Part shown: in pieces, positions 17,448-26,324 of the stretch
Layout of the letters: each line of letters opens with the position of its first letter
Position numbering within the stretch: the first letter of the stretch is position 1
DNA from: Peptacetobacter sp900539645
Lineage (GTDB): Bacteria; Bacillota; Clostridia; Peptostreptococcales; Peptostreptococcaceae
Direction: 5' to 3'
NCBI RefSeq assembly: GCF_047807365.1
Contig: NZ_JBLOUI010000001.1
Location: 1 to 64,000 of the forward strand
Length of the DNA: 64,000 nucleotides
The notes under the pieces: model-generated
Database searches by the model: none
Seen by the model: the letters and a program-made list of their open reading frames with translations, nothing else
Told to the model about the DNA's origin: nothing
Made by a program: the position numbers and the translations under genes

Positions 17448-18005
17448 TTATACCTCCATTATATCATTTTCTTTTTTAGCATATAGTGAGTCTATTTCTT
17501 TTATGTATTTGTCAGTTATTTTCTGAACTTCTTCAGTTGCTTTCTTTAATTCGTCTTCTGTTATTTCTCCAGCTTTTTCGATTTTTTTAAGTTTATCGTT
17601 AGCGTCTCTTCTTTCATTTCTTATTCTAACTTTGAAATCTTCTGCTGCTTTGTGAGCTTTTTTAGCTAATTCTTTTCTTCTTTCTTCTGTTAATGCTGGT
17701 ACTGATAATCTTATTACAGTTCCGTCATTTGAAGGAGTTAATCCTACATCAGAGTTAGCTATAGCTTTTTCTATTTCATGCATAGATGATTTGTCCCATG
17801 GAGTTATCATAAGAGTTCTTGGTTCTGGAACTGATATAGCTGCCATCTGGTTTATTGGAGTTAATGTTCCGTAGTAGTCTACTCTTACTTTGTCAAGCAT
17901 TGCTGCATTTGCTCTACCTGCTCTTATTGTTCCGAATTCAAATTTTAAAGCATCGATAGTAGCATCCATTTTCTGTTCTAACTGTTCATGTACTTCAAGT
18001 CTCAT
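17448..18005 (-). CDS. frr: Ribosome recycling factor
   Basis: The 185-residue protein matches RRF over its length: GTIRAGRANAAMLDKVRVDYYG, TPINQMAAISVPEPRTLMI, RLSVPALTEERRKEL and the coiled-coil RNERRDANDKLKK. It splits post-termination ribosomes together with EF-G. The ATG at 18005 has AAGGAGG 7 bases upstream and gives the normal length of 185. A longer frame to 18029 starts before the ribosome site. It follows pyrH by about 107 bases. Confidence 0.97.
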   Translation of the reverse strand: MRLEVHEQLEQKMDATIDALKFEFGTIRAGRANAAMLDKVRVDYYGTLTPINQMAAISVPEPRTLMITPWDKSSMHEIEKAIANSDVGLTPSNDGTVIRLSVPALTEERRKELAKKAHKAAEDFKVRIRNERRDANDKLKKIEKAGEITEDELKKATEEVQKITDKYIKEIDSLYAKKENDIMEV

Positions 18006-18112
18006 AATTGCGCCTCCTTGCATCTTCATTTTTTAATATTACTTAACTATATTTTATCATTTTCTAAATTATTTTTATAGATATATTATTGTTTTTATAG
18101 AATATTTAAATA

Positions 18113-18817
18113 TTATTCTACAGTTGTACCTATATTAGCACCTTTTACAGCGTTTATTATGTTTTCTGTTGATAATTCGAAAACTTTTATAGGTATATTG
18201 TTATCTTTACATAAAGATGTAGCTGTTGAATCCATTACTTTTAATTCTTTCTGTATAACTTCCATATAGCTTAATTTTTCAAATTTCTGAGCATCTGGAT
18301 ATACTTTTGGATCTTTGTCATATACAGCATCTACATTTTTAGCTAGAAGTATAACTTCTGCTTCCATTTCAAGAGCTCTAAGTGCTGCTGCTGTATCTGT
18401 TGAGAAGTAAGGGTTTCCTGTTCCCGCACCAAATATTACAACTCTACCTTTTTCAAGGTGTCTAACAGCTCTTCTTCTTATATAAGGTTCTGCAACCTGT
18501 CTCATTTCTATACCAGTCTGAACTCTTGTTGCAACATCTATATTTTCAAGAGCATCCTGAAGTGCCATAGCATTCATTACAGTAGCAAGCATTCCTATAT
18601 AGTCAGCTGTAGTTCTGTCCATTCCGTCACTAGTTCTACCTCTCCAGAAGTTTCCACCACCAACAACAACGGCAACTTCTACACCTAGTTCGTTGATTTC
18701 TTTTATAGCAACAGCTATCTGGTTAACTATATCGTTGTTTATTCCGCGTTTCTGTTCTCCAGCTAATGCTTCTCCACTTAATTTTAATAATACTCTTTTG
18801 TAAACTGGTTTATCCAT
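18113..18817 (-). CDS. pyrH: UMP kinase
   Basis: The 234-residue amino-acid-kinase fold protein has RVLLKLSGEALAG at its N-terminus, VVVGGGNFWRGR for phosphate binding, and GTGNPYFSTDTAAALRA. It phosphorylates UMP to UDP as a hexamer. The ATG at 18817 is preceded in frame by a TTG two codons earlier (18823); AGGGGG lies 10 bases before the ATG and 5 before the TTG, so the first two residues are uncertain. It belongs to the rpsB-tsf-pyrH-frr cluster, but a terminator lies between tsf and pyrH. Confidence 0.96.
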   Translation of the reverse strand: MDKPVYKRVLLKLSGEALAGEQKRGINNDIVNQIAVAIKEINELGVEVAVVVGGGNFWRGRTSDGMDRTTADYIGMLATVMNAMALQDALENIDVATRVQTGIEMRQVAEPYIRRRAVRHLEKGRVVIFGAGTGNPYFSTDTAAALRALEMEAEVILLAKNVDAVYDKDPKVYPDAQKFEKLSYMEVIQKELKVMDSTATSLCKDNNIPIKVFELSTENIINAVKGANIGTTVE

Positions 18818-18864
18818 TTTCAATCCGCCCCCTAAAAATTTTACTTGTAAAAATTGTTATTTTT

Positions 18865-18892
18865 AAAAAAGAGAACACTGACGTGCTCTCTT
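18865..18892 (-). terminator. Terminator between tsf and pyrH
   Basis: GAGAACAC-TGAC-GTGCTCTC (18871-18890) is followed on the minus strand by TTTTTTAAAA. It ends the rpsB-tsf message or attenuates reading into pyrH. Confidence 0.8.
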
Positions 18893-18912
18893 CTTAGTCA
18901 ACTATTTAAAAA

Positions 18913-19821
18913 TTACTGCATCTGTTTTGCAACTTCTTCAGCAAAGTTTTCTTCTCTCTTTTCTATACCTTCTCCAACTTCGAATCTAACAACGTTTACA
19001 ACTTTTATTTCAGTTCCAACTTCTTTAGCTACTGATTCAACTAATTTTTTTACAGTGAAGTCTGGATCTTTAACGAAAGGCTGTTCTAATAAGCAAACTT
19101 CTTTAAGTTCTTTTTCTAATCTACCTTTAACCATTTTTTCAACTATGTTAGCAGGTTTTCCTTCGTTTAATGCCTGCTGAGTTAATACTTCTGTTTCGTG
19201 AGCTATGTATTCAGCATCAACATCATCTCTTGAAACGTATTTAGGGTTCATAGCTGCAACCTGCATAGCTACGTCTTTACCTAATGTAAGTATTCTTTCG
19301 TCTCTTCCTTCAGTTTCCATTTCAACTAAAACTGCTATTTTACCAGCTCCGTGGATGTATCCAGCTACCTGTCCATTAGTAGATACTTTAGCAAATCTTC
19401 TGAAGTCAAGTTTTTCACCTATTTTAGCAACTTTGTTGTTTAATACAGTCTGTAAGTCGTTTCCTTCTTCAGCTTCTTCAGTTAATAATTCTTCAACTGT
19501 AGTTTTTTCTGTATTTAAAGCCATTTTAGATACTAATTTTACGAAATCTTTGAAATCTTCGTTTTTAGCAACGAAGTCAGTTTCTGAGTTTACTTCTACA
19601 ACAGAAGCAGCTGTGTTATCTTCGTTCATTTCTATAGCAACAAGCCCTTCAGCAGCTATTCTATCAGCTTTTTTAGCAGCTTTAGCTAGACCTTTTTCTC
19701 TTAATACGTCTACAGCTTTTTCCATATTTCCATCAGTTTCTGTTAAAGCTTTTTTGCAGTCCATCATACCTGCACCTGTAGCTTCTCTTAACTCTTTTAC
19801 CATTGCAGCAGTTATAGCCAT
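18913..19821 (-). CDS. tsf: Elongation factor Ts
   Basis: The 302-residue protein begins with the UBA-like N-terminal domain (AAMVKELREATGAGMMDCKKAL). It then has the core motif VVEVNSETDFVAKNEDF, AGYIHGAGKIAVLVE and MQVAAMNPKYVSRDDV. It exchanges GDP for GTP on EF-Tu. A strong AGGAGG lies before the ATG. It follows rpsB, the usual order. Confidence 0.97.
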   Translation of the reverse strand: MAITAAMVKELREATGAGMMDCKKALTETDGNMEKAVDVLREKGLAKAAKKADRIAAEGLVAIEMNEDNTAASVVEVNSETDFVAKNEDFKDFVKLVSKMALNTEKTTVEELLTEEAEEGNDLQTVLNNKVAKIGEKLDFRRFAKVSTNGQVAGYIHGAGKIAVLVEMETEGRDERILTLGKDVAMQVAAMNPKYVSRDDVDAEYIAHETEVLTQQALNEGKPANIVEKMVKGRLEKELKEVCLLEQPFVKDPDFTVKKLVESVAKEVGTEIKVVNVVRFEVGEGIEKREENFAEEVAKQMQ

Positions 19822-19868
19822 TTTTTGTTCCTCCTAAATGTACAAATATTATTTCTTTTAATATTATA

Positions 19869-19893
19869 AATGGTAAGGGAATCCCTTACCATT
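19869..19893 (-). promoter_or_regulatory. Perfect palindrome between rpsB and tsf
   Basis: AATGGTAAGGG and CCCTTACCATT are separated by only three bases, giving a strong stem in the rpsB-tsf message. On the minus strand it is followed by ATTTATAATATT rather than a clean U-run, so it is a weak terminator, an attenuator or an RNA processing site. Confidence 0.6.
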
Positions 19894-19905
19894 CAATTTT
19901 TAATA

Positions 19906-20640
19906 TTAGTTTTCTTCTGATACTTCTACTTCTTCAGCTTCTTCTATTTCTTCTTCAGCACCCTGTCTTCCTTCTATAACAGCAGTAGCCATAGCAGCAG
20001 TTATTAATTTAACGGCTCTTATAGCATCGTCATTTCCTGGTATTGGGAAGTCTAATTCTTCTGGATCGCAGTTAGTATCAACTATACCAACAACTGGTAT
20101 ACCTAATCTGTGAGCTTCCTGTATAGCTATATTTTCTTTTCTTGGGTCAACTACGAACATAGCACCTGGTAATTCAGGCATTTCTTTTATTCCACCTAAG
20201 TTCTTTTCTAGTTTTTCTTTTTCAGCTCTTAATTTTATAACTTCTTTTTTAGGAAGTACGTCGAAAGTACCGTCTTCTTCCATTCTTTCTAATTCTCTTA
20301 ATTTGTTTATTCTAGTTTTTATAGTTTTGTAGTTAGTTAACATACCACCTAACCATCTTTCGTTAACGTAGAACATTCCGCATCTTTCAGCTTCTTCTTT
20401 TATAGCTTCCTGAGCCTGTTTTTTAGTACCTACGAATAATATTGGTTTTCCAGCTTCAGAAACTTCTTTAACGAATTTGTAAGCTTCTTCTACTTTTTTA
20501 ACTGTTTTCTGTAGGTCTATTATATATATTCCATTTCTTTCTGTGAATATATATTTACCCATTTTAGGGTTCCATCTTCTTGTCTGATGTCCGAAGTGTA
20601 CACCAGCTTCTAATAACTGTTTCATTGATATTACTGACAT
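19906..20640 (-). CDS. rpsB: 30S ribosomal protein S2
   Basis: The 244-residue protein shows the S2 signatures ISMKQLLEAGVHFGHQTRRW and NERWLGGMLTNYKTI. It also has ELPGAMFVVDPRKENIAIQEA and GIPVVGIVDTNCDP. An acidic tail (EEEIEEAEEVEVSEEN) ends the chain. AAGGAGG precedes the ATG by 7 bases. It opens the translation cluster and is followed by tsf. Confidence 0.97.
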   Translation of the reverse strand: MSVISMKQLLEAGVHFGHQTRRWNPKMGKYIFTERNGIYIIDLQKTVKKVEEAYKFVKEVSEAGKPILFVGTKKQAQEAIKEEAERCGMFYVNERWLGGMLTNYKTIKTRINKLRELERMEEDGTFDVLPKKEVIKLRAEKEKLEKNLGGIKEMPELPGAMFVVDPRKENIAIQEAHRLGIPVVGIVDTNCDPEELDFPIPGNDDAIRAVKLITAAMATAVIEGRQGAEEEIEEAEEVEVSEEN

Positions 20641-20649
20641 TTTTTGTCC

Positions 20650-20760
20650 TCCTTGGTTTTTTCTTCCTCCAGATTGTTCATCTCCCTAAAAAACCCTTTG
20701 GGCACCTTTTAAGGATCGCAATTCTGTGTGTGATTATTCATTTTTTCACCTATAAGATTA
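20650..20760 (-). promoter_or_regulatory. Candidate structured leader of rpsB (S2 autoregulation)
   Basis: In the rpsB 5' region on the minus strand, CCTTAAAA pairs with TTTTAGGG around an inner CCC-AAA-GGG hairpin. It is followed by GGAGATGAAC and a purine-rich stretch before the AAGGAGG ribosome site. Several Firmicutes have S2-binding leaders here. I cannot confirm a match to a described consensus. Confidence 0.4.
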
Positions 20761-20820
20761 TAACATAGTAATTTTATGATTTCAATATGTTTTTTCATTT
20801 TTTCTATAAACTTGACAACG

Positions 20821-21840
20821 TTAAATATAATGTACAACTAAACCTAGTACAAACATTGAAACAAGCGCAATTACAATAGCCTTTTTGAATATTGAGCTCT
20901 TTTTATTTTTAGTTTCTTTTTCTATTTTTTCAATCTCTAGCTTTTGAGTTTGCATAAGTTTTTTATCTATAGCATTTAATTCCTCTTCAGGAGGATTTAT
21001 TTTTATTTCAGCTGTACGATACATAATTCCAGTCATAGCCATTATGACTTCATTAAAGTTCTTATACTTATTCTTTCTACTAAGTAATCTTTTATCTATT
21101 TTTACAAGATCTTCATACTCTTTAATTACAGTAAGATTACTATAATCAGGTCCTCTATCTATTCTCTTTAGCATATCATGCTCGCCAAACGCTATCCCAA
21201 AAGGTCTCTTTTTAAATATCATTTCATAAAGTATAATTCCAAATGCAAATAAATCACTTTCATAATCTGTATAATCTATACAAAGCTGATGAGGCGACAT
21301 GTATTGATAATTCCCTTTTGCTCTTATATTTTTTCCTCTATTGGCTGCTGTTATACCAAAATCTGCTATCTTAATATTGTAGTCTTTATCTACTATAATA
21401 TCCTGCATTTTTAAAGACCCATGATAATTTATATTGTGCATTCCATCACTATATACACCCTTGTGTATTAGATTTACACTTTCTAATGCCTTTAAAATCT
21501 CTATAGAAATATTTATCATAGCTTCTGGATGTAAATAATTTCCTTTTATAAGCTCTGAAAGCTCTACTCCCTCTATATATTCGTAGGCTATGAAGTAATA
21601 TCCCTTGTAATCCTCATAATGCTCACCTACATCTTTTATTTTTAATATATATTTAGAGCCTATATCATTTATTACAGTAGAAACATCTATAAAATTTTGT
21701 ATAAAATCAGCGCTGATATGTTTGTTATGAGAGAATATTTTTATAAGCACTCTTTCATCTGTACTCAAATCTCTCGCAACATATAATCTGTTCTCCTCCA
21801 TCACGCCATCAAAATCGACTGCGTATCTATTTTGTATCAT
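20821..21840 (-). CDS. Membrane-anchored Hanks-type kinase homologue lacking the catalytic Asp
   Basis: A 339-residue protein with a protein-kinase fold. It has the ATP-anchoring Lys (RVLIKIF), the magnesium motif DFG (KIADFGITAA), an activation segment ending YMSPHQ, and YESDLFAFGIILYEM. The catalytic loop reads YHGSLKMQDIIV where active kinases have HRDLKPxNIL, so the essential Asp is a Ser. A basic linker (residues 300-320) precedes a single C-terminal membrane helix (AIVIALVSMFVLGLVVHYI) with almost nothing outside. There are no PASTA repeats. It looks like a pseudokinase tethered inside the membrane. It lies upstream of rpsB on the same strand and probably has its own transcript. Confidence 0.75.
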   Translation of the reverse strand: MIQNRYAVDFDGVMEENRLYVARDLSTDERVLIKIFSHNKHISADFIQNFIDVSTVINDIGSKYILKIKDVGEHYEDYKGYYFIAYEYIEGVELSELIKGNYLHPEAMINISIEILKALESVNLIHKGVYSDGMHNINYHGSLKMQDIIVDKDYNIKIADFGITAANRGKNIRAKGNYQYMSPHQLCIDYTDYESDLFAFGIILYEMIFKKRPFGIAFGEHDMLKRIDRGPDYSNLTVIKEYEDLVKIDKRLLSRKNKYKNFNEVIMAMTGIMYRTAEIKINPPEEELNAIDKKLMQTQKLEIEKIEKETKNKKSSIFKKAIVIALVSMFVLGLVVHYI

Positions 21841-21963
21841 TAAAACCCCACCTACTATAAAATTATTATAATTTTTTCTTTTTATTATCTTTTATTATAT
21901 CAAATTAAACGACTCTATACACTAATCAATTAAAATTATCCGACAACTATTTTTCAAAATAAA

Positions 21964-21995
21964 AAAAGATGCCTCGAATTTTCAAGACATCTTTT
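21964..21995 (-). terminator. Terminator of the VanW-like gene
   Basis: AAAGATG.CT.GAA pairs with TTC.AG.CATCTTT. On the minus strand T-runs follow. It lies just after the stop at 22000. Confidence 0.75.
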
Positions 21996-21999
21996 TGAT

Positions 22000-23415
22000 T
22001 TATTTTTTCATTTTTCTATATACGCCACCAGAAATATATTCTTTTTTAATCTGTTTTCCATTAGAGTCTTTATAGATTCTATAAGTTTTAAACTCTGTAG
22101 CATCTTTTTCGTCTTCTTTTGCTTTATTTTCAACAACTATATCTATGTTCTTCTTATCACCTGTATTTCCGTATATTGTACAAGTAAGTTGTTTATTTTG
22201 AACAGTATTTTTTATGTACACTGGATGGTCAAATGTATTTTTAAATTTAAAGTCAAGCCCTTCATCATTTACAGTAGCATCCCTTCCAAGTGGAACATAT
22301 GTTAAAGATGAAGAATGGTTAGTAACACTTACAATATCCATACCTGATAATAATGCTGTGTTAAATATTGTAGATGACGTCTGGCAAACACCACCTCCAG
22401 CAGACTGTTCTAACTTACCATTTATTATTACAGGCGCTTCTTGATATCCATTCTTAGAGTTTGTCTTTCCAGTATATGAGTTATAAGAGAATACCTGTCC
22501 TGGCATCAGAAGTATGTCGCTAGTTACCTTAGCAGATTTTTCTACGTTATGTGATCTCTGGTTATTAGACTTTTCAAAAGATGTAGTATACTCAGCTAAC
22601 TTTGTGTTGACTGACTCAACATCTGATGTTTTTACTTTAGCCTCATTTTTTTCCATTATTAGAGGTATTGTTTCCTTCTTTTTATTATCTATACTCTCTG
22701 TTAAATTAGACAATGTTTTAGAGATATTTAGCTTTATACCATCTGTAGATTTAGTAGTTTTTATGCTGCCATCTATTTTTATAGTAGCATCCTTAGGTTC
22801 TTTATCCAATTTCTTCGCTATTTTCTCTATTTCTGCTTTCATCTTAGCTTCGTCGTAAACAACTTCTATATTCTTTTTCAAACTTTTGTTCTTTAATGAG
22901 AAATAGTTATATAAATCTTTGTAATAACTTCCATCTCTAGTATATCCATAAGCCTCATCTACAATCTGATCTATATTGTATTTTAGCCCTACAGTATCTG
23001 GAGCTATCTCATATTCTTTTCCATTGTACTCAAATTTTATATTATCCACTTTATATTTTTTGTTTAGCATTTCCTTTACATCATTAGGTCTTTTTCCAGC
23101 AACATCAATTCCTTCTATATATATATTTCTAGCAATTTTACCATTGTATATATATGTAAAGTTAAATGCCATAACGAATACAGTAATTAATAAGAATACT
23201 CCTAAAATGCTCGCTACTATTCTTTGTTTTTTCTTCTGTTTTCTCTTTTTCTGAGAAACTCTCTTCTTTTTTCTGTTGTTCATATTCTTTTTTATATCAT
23301 CAGAATTCTTTAAAGCCTTCTTTTTTGCTTCAAGCTTTTTTCTCTCATCTGTAGCTTTTAATGATTTTTTACCTGTAGTATTTTTTACTACTACTCTTTT
23401 CTTTTTTTCAGCCAT
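22000..23415 (-). CDS. VanW-family protein with peptidoglycan-binding-like domain
   Basis: The 471-residue protein starts with a very basic cytoplasmic tail (residues 1-65). One membrane helix follows (VASILGVFLLITVFVMAF). The extracellular part has a PG_binding_4-like region (about 100-280) and a VanW domain (about 300-430, VTSDILLMPGQVFSYNSYTG, GGGVCQTSSTIFNTAL, VTNHSSSLTYVPLG). VanW-type proteins are cell-envelope proteins of unclear chemistry, seen beside vancomycin-resistance genes and in many clostridia. No van genes are nearby. The start at 23415 is supported by AGAGGTG 8 bases upstream; the longer frame to 23514 is not. Confidence 0.85.
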   Translation of the reverse strand: MAEKKKRVVVKNTTGKKSLKATDERKKLEAKKKALKNSDDIKKNMNNRKKKRVSQKKRKQKKKQRIVASILGVFLLITVFVMAFNFTYIYNGKIARNIYIEGIDVAGKRPNDVKEMLNKKYKVDNIKFEYNGKEYEIAPDTVGLKYNIDQIVDEAYGYTRDGSYYKDLYNYFSLKNKSLKKNIEVVYDEAKMKAEIEKIAKKLDKEPKDATIKIDGSIKTTKSTDGIKLNISKTLSNLTESIDNKKKETIPLIMEKNEAKVKTSDVESVNTKLAEYTTSFEKSNNQRSHNVEKSAKVTSDILLMPGQVFSYNSYTGKTNSKNGYQEAPVIINGKLEQSAGGGVCQTSSTIFNTALLSGMDIVSVTNHSSSLTYVPLGRDATVNDEGLDFKFKNTFDHPVYIKNTVQNKQLTCTIYGNTGDKKNIDIVVENKAKEDEKDATEFKTYRIYKDSNGKQIKKEYISGGVYRKMKK

Positions 23416-23539
23416 TTTGGTATCACCTCTTTCCTCAAATGACTTAGATATTTCACAATTTATTATTTTAACATATATACAATTTTTCTTCCACATTTTT
23501 GAATTTTTATTCATAAAAAGCTAAAAAAGAGAATAAAAA

Positions 23540-23566
23540 AAGCTTCCGAGATTTTCCCGGAAGCTT
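23540..23566 (-). terminator. Terminator of the rubrerythrin gene
   Basis: AAGCTTCCG pairs with CGGAAGCTT. On the minus strand the stem is followed by TTTTTTTATTC. It lies about 20 bases after the stop. Confidence 0.85.
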
Positions 23567-23588
23567 GTATTCATTAATTTAAGCTTTA

Positions 23589-24134
23589 TTATTTAGCAAA
23601 GTATCTGTTAAGTAATCCTAAGAATGCTTTACCATGTCTAGCTTCATCTTTACACATTTCGTGAACTGTGTCATGTATAGCATCTAATCCTAGTTCTTTA
23701 GCTCTTTTAGCTATTTTTAATTTTCCTTCAGTTGCTCCGTATTCAGCGTCAACTCTTAATTCAAGGTTTTTCTTAGTTGATGGTTCAACTACTTCTCCTA
23801 ATAATTCAGCAAATTTAGCAGCGTGTTCTGCTTCTTCGAAAGCTATTCTTTTGTAAGCTTCTGCTACTTCTGGATATCCTTCTCTATCTGCCTGTCTTGA
23901 CATTGCTAAGTACATACCAACTTCTGTACATTCACCAGTGAAGTTTGCTCTTAATCCTTCAACTATTTCTTCATCAACACCCTGAGCAACACCTATTCTA
24001 TGTTCATCAGCCCAAACTCTTTCTCCGGCCATTTCTTCAAATTTATCTGCTCCTACTTTACATACTGGACATTCTGCTGGTGCAGTTTCTCCTTCGTGTA
24101 TATATCCGCATACTGTACAAACCCATTTTTTCAT
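23589..24134 (-). CDS. Reverse rubrerythrin
   Basis: The 181-residue protein has the rubredoxin-like iron site at the N-terminus (CTVCGYIHEG ... CPVCKVG) followed by the four-helix di-iron domain. The carboxylates are visible in NFTGECTEVGMYL, FEEAEHAAKF, DAEYGATEGK and CKDEARHGKAF. This is the reverse of the classical rubrerythrin order and matches the oxygen- and peroxide-reducing enzymes of clostridia (revRbr). It probably detoxifies H2O2 or O2 in the cytoplasm with electrons from NADH via a reductase. It has AGGGAGG before the start and stands alone. Confidence 0.92.
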   Translation of the reverse strand: MKKWVCTVCGYIHEGETAPAECPVCKVGADKFEEMAGERVWADEHRIGVAQGVDEEIVEGLRANFTGECTEVGMYLAMSRQADREGYPEVAEAYKRIAFEEAEHAAKFAELLGEVVEPSTKKNLELRVDAEYGATEGKLKIAKRAKELGLDAIHDTVHEMCKDEARHGKAFLGLLNRYFAK

Positions 24135-24405
24135 TTTAGAATTCCTCCCTAAAGTTAGTTTAATTATTTTTTATTTGATAATCAGTTGTTTCCAACCCTA
24201 TGTCTATTATATACCCTGACTTAAATCTTTAAAACATTTTTTTATTATTTTTCTTTTAAATATACTATTTTATCTTTTATATTTTAAATAATAGCAATGT
24301 AAATAAAATGTTATTTTTGTTAAGTCTAACAGGTTTTCTTTACTACGGTAATAATTATACCCTAGCTTCATTCTTCTAAACATTTAATTTATATTTTTTT
24401 AAATT

Positions 24406-25287
24406 TTATTGTTTATTTTTAAAAAACGGTAAGAATGATAATTTTGTTTCAGCTGTTATTACTGATGCAAATATTATTAAACTACCTATGATCATTCTAA
24501 ATGTTACTGGCTCTCCAAGTATTATTATAGATAATATTGTTCCAAATACAGCCTCTGTAGAAAGAATTATCGCAACTCTTGTTCCGTCTACCATCTTTGA
24601 ACATATTGTCTGAAGTAGGAAACATACTGTTGTACTGAACACAGCTAGGTATAGTATTCCCATATAACCAGATGTAGTTGAGTGAATACTTAATTCTCCC
24701 ATAAATATCTGAGCTATAAAAGATAGTACAAATGCTGTAAAGAACTGAATAGCAGTTAATGCTACTGCATTATGATTCTTAACAAATTCACTAGTAAAGA
24801 ATATCTGGAATGCAAATCCAAACGCACATAATAATGTAAGAACATCTCCTAAGTTAACTGTAAAATCCGCACTAAGAGATAAAACTGCTATACCTACTAT
24901 TGCCATAAAACTACTTGCCATACCAAATTTATCGATTTTTCTTCTATAAAGTAATAATCCTATAAATGGAACTATTACAACATTTACTGATGTTATAAAT
25001 GCATTTTTTGATGGAGTTGTATAATTTAATCCTAATGTCTGTAGGAAAAATCCTAAGAATAAACAAATTCCAAGTATAACTCCAACTTTAATTGTCCCCA
25101 TAGATAAATTATTCTTTATCTGTTTAAAGAATATAACTGTCATTAACACCGCTGATATAAAAAATCTTAATGTCATTATCTGTGATGTGGTAAGCCCACC
25201 ATCTAATGCAGCCTGAGTTGCGACAAATCCGCCTCCCCAAATTATAGCTACTATAAAAAGACCTATTTCCCCTATGTATTTTTTCAT
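24406..25287 (-). CDS. DMT-superfamily (EamA) transporter
   Basis: The 293-residue protein has ten membrane helices in two EamA halves (GEIGLFIVAIIWGGGFVATQAAL at the start of the first, TAIQFFTAFVLSFIAQ in the second). The tail ...FLPFFKNKQ is cytoplasmic. Members export amino acids, nucleosides or drugs; the substrate cannot be read here. A GGAGGGAG site precedes the ATG. A TetR-type gene is divergent, which suggests control by it. The last codons are repeated upstream of the gene (see 25344-25367). Confidence 0.88.
   Translation of the reverse strand: MKKYIGEIGLFIVAIIWGGGFVATQAALDGGLTTSQIMTLRFFISAVLMTVIFFKQIKNNLSMGTIKVGVILGICLFLGFFLQTLGLNYTTPSKNAFITSVNVVIVPFIGLLLYRRKIDKFGMASSFMAIVGIAVLSLSADFTVNLGDVLTLLCAFGFAFQIFFTSEFVKNHNAVALTAIQFFTAFVLSFIAQIFMGELSIHSTTSGYMGILYLAVFSTTVCFLLQTICSKMVDGTRVAIILSTEAVFGTILSIIILGEPVTFRMIIGSLIIFASVITAETKLSFLPFFKNKQ
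24412..24435. repeat. 24-bp direct repeat, copy in the 3' end of the DMT gene
   Basis: Matches 25344-25367 at 22 of 24 positions. Here it encodes the C-terminal FLPFFKNK of the transporter. Confidence 0.7.
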
Positions 25288-25591
25288 AGACTCCCTCCAA
25301 ATTTATAATATTAAAATTAATATTAAACTAATACTAATTTTTATTTATTCTTAAAGAACGGTAAGAATAAATATATCCAGTTTATAGCTTAATATAAAAA
25401 AAATATTTTGTAAATACATTTTCTAGTTTTGTTTTATCTATTTGCCTTTAAATCCATTTATATTTTTAAATCTTTAGATATTTGAAGTCACTGTTTTTTT
25501 ATAATTTATTCGCTTTAATTTCATACCCTTTTGCTATAATTATATCAAAATTTAAAATAAATGAGATTTAATTAATCTTTAGGAGGATTTT
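25288..25591. other. Divergent intergenic region between DMT gene and TetR
   Basis: About 300 bases of AT-rich sequence. It holds both promoters and a 24-bp copy of the DMT gene's 3' end at 25344-25367. AATATTAAAATTAATATT at about 25306-25323 is a loose AT dyad that might be an operator, but it is too AT-rich to call. Confidence 0.45.
25344..25367. repeat. 24-bp direct repeat, copy upstream of the DMT gene
   Basis: On the minus strand this reads as FLPFFKNK followed by a stop, the same as the DMT C-terminus, with a short in-frame extension upstream. It looks like the tail end of a lost tandem gene copy. Confidence 0.65.
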
Positions 25592-26263
25592 ATGAACAGA
25601 TATAAAAAAGGACTTAATACTTGTAATTACATAGTAGAAGAGTCAAAAAAATTATTCTACACTAAAGGATATTCTAAGACAACTATCCAGGAAATATGTG
25701 ATAATACAAACATAACTCTTGGTAACTTTACATATTACTTTAAAACTAAACAGGACTTATTAAAAAGAGTATACTTCGACTATTTAAAGGATATAGAAAA
25801 CTTTGTTATTGAAAACTCAGAAGAATACCCTGATTTATTTGACAAATATTTAATGGTCTGTATGATATATAACTACAATATATTCTCTGATAAAAAAATA
25901 TCTGACTTTAACTACAGTATAATAAAAAACGATACAATATATAATGATGTATTCCTTAACCTTCCAACCGAGGATGTAAGATTTGCTTGTGGAAATACAG
26001 ATGAAAACTTAAGCAAAAAAGAATTAAAACTTCTTTACTTATCAGATCTTGGAACAAGAAAAGAGCTTACTCAGTACTATGCTGAAAATGAAGAATTATT
26101 TGATTCACCACTTGAATTTGCAGCATATATGGCAGAAATAGAATCAAGAATATACAAAGCTAACGATATAAATGTAAAAGAAAGATTCTTAGATAATCCA
26201 GATTTTGTAGAAAAAATAAAAAATAGTGGAATTACTTTACTTACAGCTCCAGAAGTTCAATAA
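25592..26263 (+). CDS. TetR/AcrR-family transcriptional regulator
   Basis: The 223-residue protein has the TetR helix-turn-helix at residues 12-58 (EESKKLFYTKGYSKTTIQEI, then NITLGNFTYYFKTKQDLL). The ligand-binding helical domain follows and is unlike known families to my eye. AGGAGG lies 5-6 bases before the ATG. It is divergent from the DMT exporter, the usual arrangement for a TetR repressor and its target. It is followed by a strong terminator. Confidence 0.88.
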   Translation: MNRYKKGLNTCNYIVEESKKLFYTKGYSKTTIQEICDNTNITLGNFTYYFKTKQDLLKRVYFDYLKDIENFVIENSEEYPDLFDKYLMVCMIYNYNIFSDKKISDFNYSIIKNDTIYNDVFLNLPTEDVRFACGNTDENLSKKELKLLYLSDLGTRKELTQYYAENEELFDSPLEFAAYMAEIESRIYKANDINVKERFLDNPDFVEKIKNSGITLLTAPEVQ

Positions 26264-26274
26264 TAAAAAATTAA

Positions 26275-26299
26275 CCCCCAGAAAAACTGGGGGTTTTTT
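26275..26299 (+). terminator. Terminator of the TetR gene
   Basis: CCCCCAG (26275-26281) pairs with CTGGGGG (26287-26293) and is followed by TTTTTTG. It also partly serves the convergent tyrS. Confidence 0.92.
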
Positions 26300-26324
26300 G
26301 TTTGCTTTATTTATTTTGTTATTT

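Noticed and set aside
19205..19837. 210-codon open frame on the plus strand
   Set aside because: Antisense shadow of tsf; no ribosome site and no family resemblance.
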